Source: Qipengyuania flava (GTDB lineage Bacteria; Pseudomonadota; Alphaproteobacteria; Sphingomonadales; Sphingomonadaceae). Taken from it: a stretch of 64,000 nucleotides of DNA. The translations under genes were made by a program, and so were the position numbers. The notes under the pieces are model-generated. The model saw only the letters and a list, made by a program, of their open reading frames with translations. It was not told the origin of the DNA and did not search any database. Positions 1 to 9,287 of the stretch are shown here, piece after piece; the first letter of the stretch is position 1; every line of letters starts with the position of its first letter. The stretch is from assembly GCF_019448255.1 (NCBI RefSeq), contig NZ_CP080410.1, positions 372,001-436,000 of the forward strand. The letters run 5' to 3'.

Positions 1-92
1 CCGCGCTTCGCGTATCCCTTGCCCGACGCGTCGGCGTCAGGGGAGGGATCGTCCGACCAGTCGTCGGTCTTGCTATCGGATGAAGTGGCCAT
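1..92 (-). CDS. N-terminal fragment of an unknown protein (runs off the window)
   Basis: An ATG on the minus strand at 92 opens a frame that stays open to the window edge, giving 30 residues beginning MATSSDSKTDDW. The fragment is rich in Ser and Asp and looks like a flexible N-terminus. It lies 67 bases downstream of the ftsK stop on the same strand, so it could be the next gene of that transcript. No clear Shine-Dalgarno sequence precedes the ATG. Too little is present to name a family. Confidence 0.55.
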   Translation of the reverse strand, partial: MATSSDSKTDDWSDDPSPDADASGKGYAKR

Positions 93-159
93 TCGGGCGC
101 GATCTAGCGGCTTGTCGAGCGTGAGTCCCGTCTAAAGTGCAAGAGCTTAGCGCCTCGCG

Positions 160-2490
160 CTAAATCGGGTTGCCGTCCTGGTCGCGGAAGATCTCGCGGC
201 GGCCGACGTGGTTGGCGGGGCCGACGAGGCCTTCGCTCTCCATCCGCTCGATCCACTTGGCCGCCGTGTTGTAGCCCACGCCCATCTGGCGCTGGAGCCA
301 CGATCCGGAAGCCTTCTGGTTCTCGATCACGATCTGGCAGGCCTGGCGGTACTTGCGCTCTTCCGGGTTGTCCGAAGCGGTGAACTCGTCTTCGAAGTTG
401 AAGCCGCCGTCCTCCGGTTCTTCCGTGACGGCATCCACATAGTCGGGCTTGCCCTGGCCGCGCCAGTGGTCGGCCACGCGCTCGACCTCCTCGTCGGACA
501 CGAACGGGCCGTGGACGCGGATCATCGCGCCGGTGTTCGGCTTGTAGAGCATGTCGCCGCGGCCGAGCAGCTGCTCGGCCCCCTGTTCGCCCAGGATCGT
601 GCGGCTGTCGATGCGGCTCGTCACTTTAAAGCTGATGCGGGTCGGCAGGTTCGCCTTGATCACGCCGGTGATGACGTCGACCGAGGGGCGCTGCGTCGCC
701 ATGATCAGGTGGATGCCCGCCGCGCGGCTCTTTTGCGAAAGGCGCTGGATCAGGACTTCGATTTCCTTGCCCACGGTGACCATGAGGTCGGCCAGCTCGT
801 CGACGATCAGCACGATCAGCGGCAGCGGTTCGTAATCGAGCTGCTCTTCCTCGTAGAGCTCCTCGCCCGTTTCCGGGTCGAAGCCGGTCTGCACGCGGCG
901 GCCGAGCGGTTTGCCCTTCTCGATCGCTTTCTTCACCTTGTCGTTGAAGCCCGCGATGTTGCGCGAATTCACGCTGCTCATCATGCGGTAGCGCTTCTCC
1001 ATCTCCTCGACGGCCCATTTGAGCGCGCGCACGCTCTTGTGCGGTTCGGTCACCACGGGGCTGAGGAGGTGGGGAATGTCGTCGTAGCTCTTCAGTTCGA
1101 GCACCTTGGGATCGATCAGGATCAGGCGGCATTCGTCGGGGGTGAAGCGGTAGAGCAGCGAGAGCAGGATAGCGTTGAGGCCGACCGACTTGCCCGAGCC
1201 GGTCGTGCCGGCCACCAGCAGGTGCGGCATGGCAGCAAGGTCGGCGACGATCGGCTCGCCGCCAATGTCCTTGCCCAGGATCATGGGCAGGCTGCCCTTG
1301 TGGTCGACAAAGGCTGCCGAATTGGCGAGCTGCTTGTAGCTGACCATCTGGCGGTCGGCGTTGGGCAGTTCGATCCCGATCACGGTCTTGCCCGGAATGG
1401 GTGAGACGCGCGCGCTGATCGCGCTCATGTTGCGGGCGATGTCTTCGGCAAGGCCAACCACGCGGCTAGCCTTGATGCCGGGCGCGGGCTCAAGTTCGTA
1501 CATGGTCACCACGGGACCGGCGCGCACGGCGGTTATCTCGCCCTTCACGTTGAAGTCGTCGAGCACGTTCTCGAGCAGGCGCGCGTTGCGCTCCAATGCC
1601 ATCTTGTCGAGCTTGGGCGCTGCGTTGTCGGGAATGTCGTCGAGAAGGTCGTGGCTCGGCAGCTGGAAGGTCGCGAACATGTCGCGCTGCTTGGCCTTGG
1701 CGGGCTTGGGCTGCGCGGGGCTTGGCGCGGGATCGGCGATTTCGGGCGGGCGGCGCGATTCCTTGACCGGCGGGGCATCCTCGCGCTCGTCGGCCACCTT
1801 CTCGCGCTTGCGGTTCTTTACCGGGAGCGGGAGTTCGAGATCGGGCAGCGCCGCCTTGCGCTTCACGAAATCGGGCAGGGTCAGGAATTGGGCCCAGTCG
1901 ATCGCAAAGACCCGTGTGACGAGCGCGGCCCCGCCGCCCAGCGCAACCAGCGCCAGCGCGAGGACGATCCAGCCGGATATCTCGCCGCCGAACCGGCCTG
2001 CGACCGCTTCGATGCTCAGCCCGCCAAGCTGGCCGAACAATCCGCCAAGCCCTGCCGGAAGGCTGCCGGTCGACGGTTCGAAGGCCAGCGCCAGCACTGT
2101 GCCAAGGAGGACAATGGCCGCCAGGAGCATGGCGAGCGGACCCCACCAGCGGCCGGGGGTTGTTTCGTCATCCTCGTCCCGCTCGACCCCGGTCCACAGC
2201 CGGCGCGCCGAAATGTAGAGCAGCGGCAGCAGGAGGACGGCGGGAAGGCCGAGGAAGTTGAGCGCCCGCTCGCTCGCCCAGGCGCCGCTGGCGCCCATCC
2301 AGTTGCGGATGTCTTCGCCGCTTGCCGCGGTCGAGGGGCTGGGATCGGTCTGGGTGTAGCTTGCCAGCGAGAGCGTCAGGAAGATGAGCAGGGCGAAGAG
2401 CAGCCCCGCGCCCGCCATATGCGTGGCACGGCGGAAGGAGCGGCGAAACGCCGCGCGCCAATCGGGTGCTGCGCCTGCGCGCGTAGCCAT
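160..2490 (-). CDS. ftsK: DNA translocase FtsK
   Basis: Septum-anchored, ATP-driven DNA pump that clears the chromosome terminus at division and acts with the Xer recombinases. The 776-residue product has a hydrophobic N-terminal part with about four membrane segments (residues roughly 20-190), a Pro/Lys-rich linker, then the RecA-like motor. Walker A is GTTGSGKS near residue 427; Walker B-type strands are LILIDPK and VLIVDELADL. The last ~70 residues (from about YRQACQIVIE) form the winged-helix gamma domain that reads KOPS sites. The start is placed at MATRAG because the frame extends 20 residues upstream through non-family-like sequence. Length is usual for alphaproteobacterial FtsK. Confidence 0.97.
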   Translation of the reverse strand: MATRAGAAPDWRAAFRRSFRRATHMAGAGLLFALLIFLTLSLASYTQTDPSPSTAASGEDIRNWMGASGAWASERALNFLGLPAVLLLPLLYISARRLWTGVERDEDDETTPGRWWGPLAMLLAAIVLLGTVLALAFEPSTGSLPAGLGGLFGQLGGLSIEAVAGRFGGEISGWIVLALALVALGGGAALVTRVFAIDWAQFLTLPDFVKRKAALPDLELPLPVKNRKREKVADEREDAPPVKESRRPPEIADPAPSPAQPKPAKAKQRDMFATFQLPSHDLLDDIPDNAAPKLDKMALERNARLLENVLDDFNVKGEITAVRAGPVVTMYELEPAPGIKASRVVGLAEDIARNMSAISARVSPIPGKTVIGIELPNADRQMVSYKQLANSAAFVDHKGSLPMILGKDIGGEPIVADLAAMPHLLVAGTTGSGKSVGLNAILLSLLYRFTPDECRLILIDPKVLELKSYDDIPHLLSPVVTEPHKSVRALKWAVEEMEKRYRMMSSVNSRNIAGFNDKVKKAIEKGKPLGRRVQTGFDPETGEELYEEEQLDYEPLPLIVLIVDELADLMVTVGKEIEVLIQRLSQKSRAAGIHLIMATQRPSVDVITGVIKANLPTRISFKVTSRIDSRTILGEQGAEQLLGRGDMLYKPNTGAMIRVHGPFVSDEEVERVADHWRGQGKPDYVDAVTEEPEDGGFNFEDEFTASDNPEERKYRQACQIVIENQKASGSWLQRQMGVGYNTAAKWIERMESEGLVGPANHVGRREIFRDQDGNPI

Positions 2491-2546
2491 GTCGTATCCC
2501 CTGATCCGTCGAAGGCGCGCAGTATGAATCCTCGGGGACTCGCCCG

Positions 2547-3068
2547 TCAAGCAACCTTCGTCGAACCGAGTCCGTCGATTGCGCCCCAGCGGACGATGCT
2601 GAAAGCATCGGCGCGCGCGCGGGTCATGCCGCCGAGCGCGATAACCGGCACGGGCGATTGCTGCGCGAGGACCGAAAATCCATGCGGCCCCAGCGTTTGA
2701 GACCCAGGATGCGAGGCGGTGGGGAAAACGGGCGAGAGGAAGATGCCATCGGCGCCTTCCGCAATAGCTGCCTGCAATTCGTCTCCGTCATGGGCGGTCG
2801 CAAGGTAGAGGCCTGTGCCTTTCTGCCCATAATGCCCGTCCGCGCCCCAGTCTTCTCGGCCGGAGAGGATAACCGTGTGGCCGTGCGCACGGGCGAGCCC
2901 CGCAAGCTCGTCATACCGCGCCTGCCGAGCGCCATCATCGAGGTGGTAGTGCCGAAAGACAAAGCCCGATCCCTCGGGCAAGGCCCGCAGCGCATCTTCC
3001 AGTCCCGCATCGTTGCGCGCGTCGCTCAGCAACCACAGCAGGGGCAGGGGGGACTGGTTTCGCGCCAT
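2547..3068 (-). CDS. Thiamine phosphate synthase / TenI family protein
   Basis: A 173-residue protein of the ThiE/TenI TIM-barrel superfamily. The C-terminal half carries family features: a GADGIFLSPVFPTASHPGS segment (phosphate-loop region) and VPVIALGGM. The usual ThiE substrate motif DGVHLGQ appears only in altered form (ADGHYGQ), and the protein is about 35 residues shorter than standard ThiE, mostly at the N-terminus. True ThiE activity (joining HMP-PP to thiazole phosphate) is therefore uncertain; a TenI-like or degenerate role is possible. Start chosen at MARNQSP; the upstream extension would run into yggS. It diverges from yggS with only 22 bases between the starts. Confidence 0.75.
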   Translation of the reverse strand: MARNQSPLPLLWLLSDARNDAGLEDALRALPEGSGFVFRHYHLDDGARQARYDELAGLARAHGHTVILSGREDWGADGHYGQKGTGLYLATAHDGDELQAAIAEGADGIFLSPVFPTASHPGSQTLGPHGFSVLAQQSPVPVIALGGMTRARADAFSIVRWGAIDGLGSTKVA

Positions 3069-3090
3069 GCACACGCTATAGCGCGCCGCG

Positions 3091-3762
3091 ATGGAAAGCA
3101 CAGACACCCCGCTCCAGCAGGTGCAGGCGAATATCGCGCAGGCCTGCAAGATCGCCCGCCGCGAAGTGGCTGACGTAACGCTCGTCGCGGTCAGCAAGAC
3201 GCATCCGGCCGAAGCGATTGAGCCGCTGCTGCGCGAAGGCCAGCGTCATTTCGGCGAGAACCGCGTGCAGGAAGCGCAGGCCAAGTGGCCCGCGCTGCGC
3301 GAAGCCTATCCCTATGTGCAGCTGCACCTCATCGGCCAGCTCCAGTCCAACAAGGCGGAAGACGCGGTCGCGCTGTTTGACGTGATCCACTCGCTCGACC
3401 GGCCAAGCCTCGTGAAGGCGCTCGCCAAGGCGATGGACAAGCTGGACAAGCGCGTGCCCTGCTTCGTGCAAGTCGATGTGGGTGAGGAAGAGCAGAAGGG
3501 CGGCTGCCCGATTGCCGAGCTGCCCGCTCTGCTCGACCAGGCGCGCGCGGCCGATATCCCGGTCGCGGGTCTCATGTGCATCCCGCCCTTTGACATCGAA
3601 CCCGCGCCCTTCTTCGCCTTCCTCGACAAGCTCGCCCGCGACCACGGGTTGGAAGGCCGCAGCATGGGCATGAGCGGCGACTACGAAACCGCGATCAAGC
3701 TCGGATCCACGCATGTTCGGGTTGGAACGGCGTTGTTCGGGGAACGCGGCAAACCGGCCTAG
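3091..3762 (+). CDS. yggS: YggS family pyridoxal phosphate homeostasis protein
   Basis: Cytoplasmic PLP-binding protein (YggS/PROSC/YBL036C family) that buffers pyridoxal phosphate and affects amino-acid and keto-acid balance; no enzyme activity is established for the family. The 223-residue product has the PLP-binding lysine in AVSKTHP (Lys36), the RHFGENRVQEAQAKW signature, HLIGQLQSNK, and the C-terminal SMGMSGDYETAIKLGSTHVRVG phosphate-binding end (split here only by length). Length is typical (220-240). It runs convergent to glnD, with a REP-like stem-loop in the 36-base gap. Confidence 0.95.
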   Translation: MESTDTPLQQVQANIAQACKIARREVADVTLVAVSKTHPAEAIEPLLREGQRHFGENRVQEAQAKWPALREAYPYVQLHLIGQLQSNKAEDAVALFDVIHSLDRPSLVKALAKAMDKLDKRVPCFVQVDVGEEEQKGGCPIAELPALLDQARAADIPVAGLMCIPPFDIEPAPFFAFLDKLARDHGLEGRSMGMSGDYETAIKLGSTHVRVGTALFGERGKPA

Positions 3763-3765
3763 CCA

Positions 3766-3793
3766 TGCCCGCATGAAGCGAAGCGGTAGGGCA
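3766..3793. repeat. REP-like stem-loop, copy between yggS and glnD
   Basis: TGCCC (3766-3770) can pair with GGGCA (3789-3793). The 3' half holds the core GCGAAGCGGTAGGGC (3778-3792), which recurs at three places near 59.6-60.2 kb. The element lies between the convergent stops of yggS and glnD, so it may also help end transcription on both strands. Confidence 0.55.
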
Positions 3794-3798
3794 GAGAA

Positions 3799-6558
3799 CT
3801 ACGCGTTTTCCAGCCGATCCTGCGTCGCATCGCTTGCCGCTTCGATCAGGCGCGCTTCAAGGCGGTCCATGCGTTCGCCGCGTTCCAGCTTCCCGCCGGT
3901 AAGATCGGTCACATAGAAGGTGTCGGCCGCGCGCTCGCCGTAATTGGTGATGTGCGCGGAGTGGACCACGAGGCGGCTTTCGAACAGCGTGCGGGCGAGG
4001 CGGTTGAGCAGCGCCGGACGGTCGCGCGCGTTCACCTCGATCACGGTAAAGCGGTTCGAAGCCTTGTTGTCGAACAGGACGCGCGGGGCCACGTCGAAGG
4101 CTCGCGCGCGGCTGTGCGCCAGCGGGCGCTGGGCAAGGCGCGGGGCGAGGTCGACCTTGTTCGCCAGCGCATCGGCAATCGAGTTCTTGAGCCGGGTCAG
4201 CTGGCTTTCTTCGGCAAAGGGATCGCCATGCGGGTCCTGCACGAGGAAATTGTCGAGCGCCCAGCCCATGCGTGTCGTGTGAATGCGCGCATCGATAATG
4301 TTGCCGCCGGCAAGGTGGATGCCGCCCGCGATGCGGTAGAACAGGCCCGGGTGGTCGGCCGCGATGACTGTCACCAGGGTCGCCCCGCGCGCTTCGTAGA
4401 ACTCGCAGTGGATCGAGAGGTCATGCTCGGCCTCGCGTGCGGCGGCGTAATGGACGAGGTTGAGGGCAATGATGTCGCTCGGCTCGGCGATCCAGTAGGC
4501 ATCGCCCATGGTCTTGGCGAGGCTTTCGACCAACGGGGCCTTGTCGCCCAGAAGCTCCGCGACTTCGGACTGCTTATAGGCGATCTTCTGCTCGCGCCCG
4601 TGGCGCATGTGGCCAAGGCGCAGGCGTTCGCTCGATACATCGTAGAGCTCGCCCAGCAGCTGGCCCTTCCAGCTGTTCCACGTCCCCGGTCCGACCGCGC
4701 GGATATCGACCGCGGTGAGGATGGCGAGGTGGCGCAGGCGCTCCGCGCTCTGCACCTGACCCACGAAATCCTCGATCGTCTTGGGATCGGTGAGGTCGCG
4801 TTTCTGTGCCGTGGCGCTCATCAGCAGGTGGTTCAGCACCAGCCAGGCGACCATCTCGGTCTCGCTGTCCGTCAGGCCGAAGCGCGGGCAGAGTTCCTCG
4901 GCCACCTCGGCTCCAAGCACCGAATGATCGCCGCCCCGGCCCTTGGCGATATCGTGCAGCAGCGCCGCGACATAGGCGACGCGGCGCGAATTGACCTTGT
5001 GAATGAGGCGCGTGGCGCGCGGGTGGTCGTCGGTCAGCTCGCCCTTCTCGATCTTGTTCAGGAGGCCGATCGCGCGGATAGTGTGCTCGTCCACCGTATA
5101 GTGGTGGTACATGTCGAACTGCATCTGCGCGTTGACCTTGCCGAAATCGGGCACGAATTTTCCGAAAACGCCCGCCTCGTTCATCCAGCGCAGGACCATC
5201 TCGGGATCGTTGCGCCCGCATAGCAGGTCGAGGAACAGCGCGTTGGCTCGCTCGTCGTTACGGACGGAATTGTCGATCAGCCCGCTGTCGCGGTTGGTCT
5301 GGCGCATGGTTTCCGGGTGGATTTCCAGCTCTTCCGCCTCCGCCAGCTGGAAGATCTCGATGAGGCGCACAGGGTCCTTCTTGAACCAGTCGTCCGACGG
5401 TGCGGCGATCCGCCCGCCGTAGACGCGGTAGCCCTTGAGCTGGCGCGCCTTCTGGCGCCAGCCGGCAAAGAACCCGCGCCGCGCGGTCTTGGTTTCGAAC
5501 TGCTCGTCGATATGGGCAAGGAAGACGCCGGTCAGCGATCCGACGCGCTTTGCTTGAAGGAAATAGAACTGCATGAAGCGCTCGACCGCGCTCTTGCCGG
5601 GCCGGTCGGCGAAATTCATTCGCTCGGCAATGCGGCGCTGGAGATCGAAGGTCAGCCGGTCCTCGGCGCGCCCGGTGAGCACATGCATGTGGCTGCGCAC
5701 CGCGAGGAGGAAGTTCTCCGCCTTGCGGAAGCTGCGATATTCTTCGGGTGTGAACAGGCCGACATCGACCAGTTCGGATGCAGTGCGCACGCGGTGGATG
5801 AACTTGCCGATCCAGTAGAGCGTGTGGAGGTCGCGCAGGCCGCCTTTGCCGTCTTTCACATTGGGTTCGACGACATAGCGGCTGTCACCCATGCGCTTGT
5901 GGCGCGCGTTGCGCTCGGCCAGCTTCTCGGTGACGAAATTGCGTTCGTTGCCGCGCACGACCTCGGCGCTGAAGCGGCGCGAGCCTTCGTCGTAAAGGTC
6001 CTGGTCGCCCCAGACATAGCGCCCTTCGAGCAGCGCCGTGCGGATGGTGAGATCGCCCTTGGAAAGGCGAATGGCCTCGTTTAGCGTGCGGGTCGAATGG
6101 CCCACTTTCAGGCCAAGGTCCCACATCATGTAGAGCATCGCCTCGACCACCTGCTCGCACCAGGCGGTTTTCTTCCCGCCCACGAGGAAGGCGATGTCGA
6201 CATCGGAATGCGGCGACATTTCCGCGCGGCCGTATCCGCCCACGGCCATCACGGTCATCCGCTCCGCCTTGGAGCGGTTGGCGCTGGGATAGAGGTGGGT
6301 GGTCGCGTGATCGTGGATCACGCGGATCAGCTGGTCGATCAGGAAGGCGAAACCGCCCGCGTTCTCGTGCCCGGCGGAGGGTTTTTCCTCCAGCCGCCGG
6401 CCCAGCTCCTCGCGTCCGCGCTCGAGCGCGGCCTTGAGCGTCTGGACGATATGCGGGCGTGCAGCCTCGCCATGCTCCCCGACCAGCGCGTTGATCTCGG
6501 AAGCAAGCTTGCGCCTGTCGATGATCGCGCGCTGTCGGGGGACACGGGTTGTGGTCAA
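3799..6558 (-). CDS. glnD: Bifunctional [protein-PII] uridylyltransferase/uridylyl-removing enzyme
   Basis: Nitrogen sensor that uridylylates PII proteins when glutamine is low and removes UMP when it is high. The 919-residue product has the nucleotidyltransferase motif GGYGRAEMSPHSDVD (about residues 106-120), the central HD phosphohydrolase domain (HDIAKGRGGDHS), and two C-terminal ACT domains (around ATLVTVIAADHPGLFYRIAG and FTVIEVNARDRPALLNRLAR) for glutamine sensing. Length is normal. The start is a TTG at 6558 that overlaps the TGA of the upstream acyl-CoA synthetase gene (TTGA), so translation is probably coupled. No upstream ATG gives a better fit. Pairing a nitrogen regulator with an acyl-CoA ligase in one transcript is unexpected. 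Confidence 0.96.
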   Translation of the reverse strand: MTTTRVPRQRAIIDRRKLASEINALVGEHGEAARPHIVQTLKAALERGREELGRRLEEKPSAGHENAGGFAFLIDQLIRVIHDHATTHLYPSANRSKAERMTVMAVGGYGRAEMSPHSDVDIAFLVGGKKTAWCEQVVEAMLYMMWDLGLKVGHSTRTLNEAIRLSKGDLTIRTALLEGRYVWGDQDLYDEGSRRFSAEVVRGNERNFVTEKLAERNARHKRMGDSRYVVEPNVKDGKGGLRDLHTLYWIGKFIHRVRTASELVDVGLFTPEEYRSFRKAENFLLAVRSHMHVLTGRAEDRLTFDLQRRIAERMNFADRPGKSAVERFMQFYFLQAKRVGSLTGVFLAHIDEQFETKTARRGFFAGWRQKARQLKGYRVYGGRIAAPSDDWFKKDPVRLIEIFQLAEAEELEIHPETMRQTNRDSGLIDNSVRNDERANALFLDLLCGRNDPEMVLRWMNEAGVFGKFVPDFGKVNAQMQFDMYHHYTVDEHTIRAIGLLNKIEKGELTDDHPRATRLIHKVNSRRVAYVAALLHDIAKGRGGDHSVLGAEVAEELCPRFGLTDSETEMVAWLVLNHLLMSATAQKRDLTDPKTIEDFVGQVQSAERLRHLAILTAVDIRAVGPGTWNSWKGQLLGELYDVSSERLRLGHMRHGREQKIAYKQSEVAELLGDKAPLVESLAKTMGDAYWIAEPSDIIALNLVHYAAAREAEHDLSIHCEFYEARGATLVTVIAADHPGLFYRIAGGIHLAGGNIIDARIHTTRMGWALDNFLVQDPHGDPFAEESQLTRLKNSIADALANKVDLAPRLAQRPLAHSRARAFDVAPRVLFDNKASNRFTVIEVNARDRPALLNRLARTLFESRLVVHSAHITNYGERAADTFYVTDLTGGKLERGERMDRLEARLIEAASDATQDRLENA

Positions 6559-8249
6559 GCGGCGAGGTGCTCCTTGGCGAAGGTTGCCTTCACCGTACGC
6601 TTGTCGACCTTCTGGGTGCCCAGGCGCGGCAGCTGCTCGTCGCTCTGCCAGATGACCGAAGGCACCTTGAAGGCGGCGATGTGCTCGCGCAGGAAGCCCT
6701 GCAACTCCTCCACCGAAAGCTCCTGGCCCGGATGGGCGAAATAGACCGCTGCGGGGATTTCACCGAAACGTTCGTCGGGCAGGCCGAAGACCGAGCATTC
6801 GGCAACCTTGGGATGGGCGTAGATCGCCTCTTCCACCTCGATGCAGGAGATGTTTTCACCGCCGCGGATGATGATGTCCTTCTTGCGGTCGACGATGAAC
6901 AGGTAGTTGTCCTCGTCGAGATAGCCGAGGTCGCCGGTGCGGAAATAGGCATCGTCCGAATAGGCGGCCTTGGTCGCTTCCTCGTTCTTCCAGTAGCCGA
7001 GGAAGTTGCAGACCGAGCGGATCGAAACCTCGCCCACCTTGCCCTGTTCCATCGGCTTCCCGTCATCATCGAGGATAGCCATGTCGACCAGCGGCAGCGA
7101 GGGCATGCCGGTGCTCGACGGCTTGGCGAGGTAGTTCTCGTTCAAGTTGCCCGCGCCAACGCCGTTGGTTTCGGTGAGACCGTAGCCGAGCACCGGATAG
7201 CCGTCCTGGAAGGCGTCCTTGATCTTCTTCACATGCTCGATCGGGCGCGCGGCGCCGCCGCCGGCGAAGGTCTTGCACTGCGAAAGGTCGTATTTGTCGC
7301 GCTCGGGATGCACGGCGATCTCGTAGCTCATCAGCGGCACGCCGACGAAGTAGGTCACCTTCTCCTCGTCGAGGAGGCGCAGCGCCTCGGTCGCGTCCCA
7401 CTTGGGCATCAGCACGAGCTTGCGGCCCATGGCGAAGCTCTGGAGGAACAGCGGTACCTCGCCGGTAACGTGGAACAGCGGCACGGCGACCAGCGCGGAC
7501 GGCTGAACGGTCGGTGCTTCGCCGCGTTCGGTCAGCAGCTGCAGGATCATGGCCGTCTGGCACACGTAGTTCATCGTGCCGGAAACGACGCCGAGATGGT
7601 CCGAATAGGCCCCCTTGGGATGGCCGGTCGAACCCGAGGTGTAGAGAATGGTCGCGAGATCCTCGGGGCCGATCTGGCCAAGCATCTGCATGGCGGTATC
7701 GCCGGCGGCCCAGACGGGCGCGAGGCCTTCCGACGGCACGCCATGATCGAACACGACGACCTTCGAGCTCTGCTCCATCCCTTCCAGGCGCGCAGCGCGC
7801 TGCGGGTCGGCGAGCACCAGCTTGCATTCGCACAGGTCGATTCCGTAGGCGAGCTCCTCGCCGGTCCACCAGCCATTCAGGAGCGTGGCACAACCGCCGG
7901 CCATCAGGATGCCCATGTAGGCGACAATCCAGTTGGTCGAATTGCGTGCGGCGATGCCCACGCGGTCGCCCTTTTCGATGCCGTGCTGGGTCGCAAGGCC
8001 GTGGGCGACGTGCGTGGCGGCGTGCCAGATCTCGCCGAAGGTCATGCGCATGTCGCCTTCGACGATGAAGGTCTCGTCCTTCTTCTCGTTACAGAAGTGG
8101 GCGAAGTAGTGGACCACGCTGGGGGGCGCGTTCTTGAACGCGGGCATGGTGACGCCGCGGCGGGTGACTTCGGTGAGCTCGAACATCTGCCCCGGAGCGG
8201 TCACGGCTTCGGTGATGCGGTGGATGTCCTTGTCGAGTTCTGTTGGCAT
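6555..8249 (-). CDS. Acyl-CoA synthetase (AMP-forming, class I adenylate-forming)
   Basis: Activates a carboxylic acid, probably a medium- or long-chain fatty acid, to its CoA thioester via an acyl-adenylate. The 564-residue product has the P-loop-like A3 motif YTSGSTGHPKG, the YGLTETNG A5 motif, the TGD motif in FRTGDLGYLDEDNY, and the hinge/A8 region VDRKKDIIIRGGENIS with a C-terminal catalytic Lys expected near GTQKVDKRTVK. The substrate cannot be read from the sequence. Start ATG at 8249. Its TGA overlaps the TTG start of glnD. It diverges from lgt across a 162-base spacer that must hold both promoters. Confidence 0.9.
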   Translation of the reverse strand: MPTELDKDIHRITEAVTAPGQMFELTEVTRRGVTMPAFKNAPPSVVHYFAHFCNEKKDETFIVEGDMRMTFGEIWHAATHVAHGLATQHGIEKGDRVGIAARNSTNWIVAYMGILMAGGCATLLNGWWTGEELAYGIDLCECKLVLADPQRAARLEGMEQSSKVVVFDHGVPSEGLAPVWAAGDTAMQMLGQIGPEDLATILYTSGSTGHPKGAYSDHLGVVSGTMNYVCQTAMILQLLTERGEAPTVQPSALVAVPLFHVTGEVPLFLQSFAMGRKLVLMPKWDATEALRLLDEEKVTYFVGVPLMSYEIAVHPERDKYDLSQCKTFAGGGAARPIEHVKKIKDAFQDGYPVLGYGLTETNGVGAGNLNENYLAKPSSTGMPSLPLVDMAILDDDGKPMEQGKVGEVSIRSVCNFLGYWKNEEATKAAYSDDAYFRTGDLGYLDEDNYLFIVDRKKDIIIRGGENISCIEVEEAIYAHPKVAECSVFGLPDERFGEIPAAVYFAHPGQELSVEELQGFLREHIAAFKVPSVIWQSDEQLPRLGTQKVDKRTVKATFAKEHLAA

Positions 8250-8411
8250 GGGTCTTTGCTATCCTCTCCAATCGGCGCGCGTCCTCCATCCGAGGCTCGC
8301 GCATAACTTGCGGCTCGACGCAGGCTTTCCCCAAAACCCCTGCTATGCCAAAAGCCGCTCCCGATGGGTCGCCGGTCGCGGCCTTGGACACACCTCTAAG
8401 GGGATAAGCAC

Positions 8412-9287
8412 TTGCTGTCACTACTGGCTGCATCGGGCGCAGCGGAACCGATCTACTGGGAGAACCTGGGCCTTCGCCCCTACCTATTCGAGATCGGCTC
8501 GTTCCAGCTTCGCTACTATTCGCTCGCCTATCTTGTCGGCATCCTGCTGGCCTATTGGCACCTGTCCAAGATGATCAAGGCGCCCGGCGCGCCGATGGCG
8601 CAGCGCCATGCCGACGACCTGTTCTTCTACTGCACGCTGGGCGTGATTCTCGGTGGACGGCTGGGCTATGTCGCCTTCTACCGCCCTGAACTCTTCGGCA
8701 CGGTCGACATGTTCAAGCTGTGGGAAGGCGGGATGAGCTTCCACGGCGGGGTCATCGGCGTGCTGGTGGCGATCAGCTGGGTTGCCTGGCGGGGCAAGCT
8801 CAACTGGCTGCGGATCTGCGATTACATCGCGGTCAACGTGCCGCTCGCCTACATGCTCGGACGACTGGCGAACTTCGTGAACGGCGAATTGTATGGTCGC
8901 CCGGTCGAAAGCGAATTTCCGCTCGCCATGGTCTTCCCGACCGATCCCGACCTGCTGGCGCGGCACCCCAGCCAGCTCTATCAGGCGGGCTTTGAAGGCC
9001 TGCTATTGGCGCTGCTGCTTTACGCGCTCTTCTGGAAAACCCGCGCGCGCTACCGCGCAGGGCTGCTGGTGGGCGTTTTCACGGTCGGCATGGGTCTTGG
9101 GCGTTTCCTGATGGAGTTCTTCCGCGAACCCGATGCGCACCTAGCCCATGTGGTGCTCGAAACCGGCCTTTCGCGCGGCCAGTGGCTCAGCCTGCCGATG
9201 ATCGCGGTGGGCGTCATCGTGATCGTCTACGCACTGGTAAAACAGCCGGTTGGGGGAAGCGCCAAGGCCGCCGCGCCCAGCGCATGA
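8412..9287 (+). CDS. lgt: Prolipoprotein diacylglyceryl transferase
   Basis: Inner-membrane enzyme that transfers diacylglycerol from phosphatidylglycerol to the lipobox cysteine of prolipoproteins, the first step of lipoprotein maturation. The 291-residue product has about seven membrane segments and the signatures LRYYSLAYLVGI, MSFHGGVIGV, GRLANFVNGELYGR (about residues 150-163) and HPSQLYQAGFEG, all in Lgt order. The start is TTG at 8412, which places the first family-conserved segment at the expected distance. The stop overlaps the next gene (ATGA), so the methyltransferase gene downstream is probably translationally coupled. Confidence 0.96.
   Translation: MLSLLAASGAAEPIYWENLGLRPYLFEIGSFQLRYYSLAYLVGILLAYWHLSKMIKAPGAPMAQRHADDLFFYCTLGVILGGRLGYVAFYRPELFGTVDMFKLWEGGMSFHGGVIGVLVAISWVAWRGKLNWLRICDYIAVNVPLAYMLGRLANFVNGELYGRPVESEFPLAMVFPTDPDLLARHPSQLYQAGFEGLLLALLLYALFWKTRARYRAGLLVGVFTVGMGLGRFLMEFFREPDAHLAHVVLETGLSRGQWLSLPMIAVGVIVIVYALVKQPVGGSAKAAAPSA

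Noticed and set aside
208-1404. Long open frame antisense to ftsK
   Set aside because: High-GC antisense frame; the opposite strand encodes a full FtsK with all motifs, and this frame has no family-like sequence.
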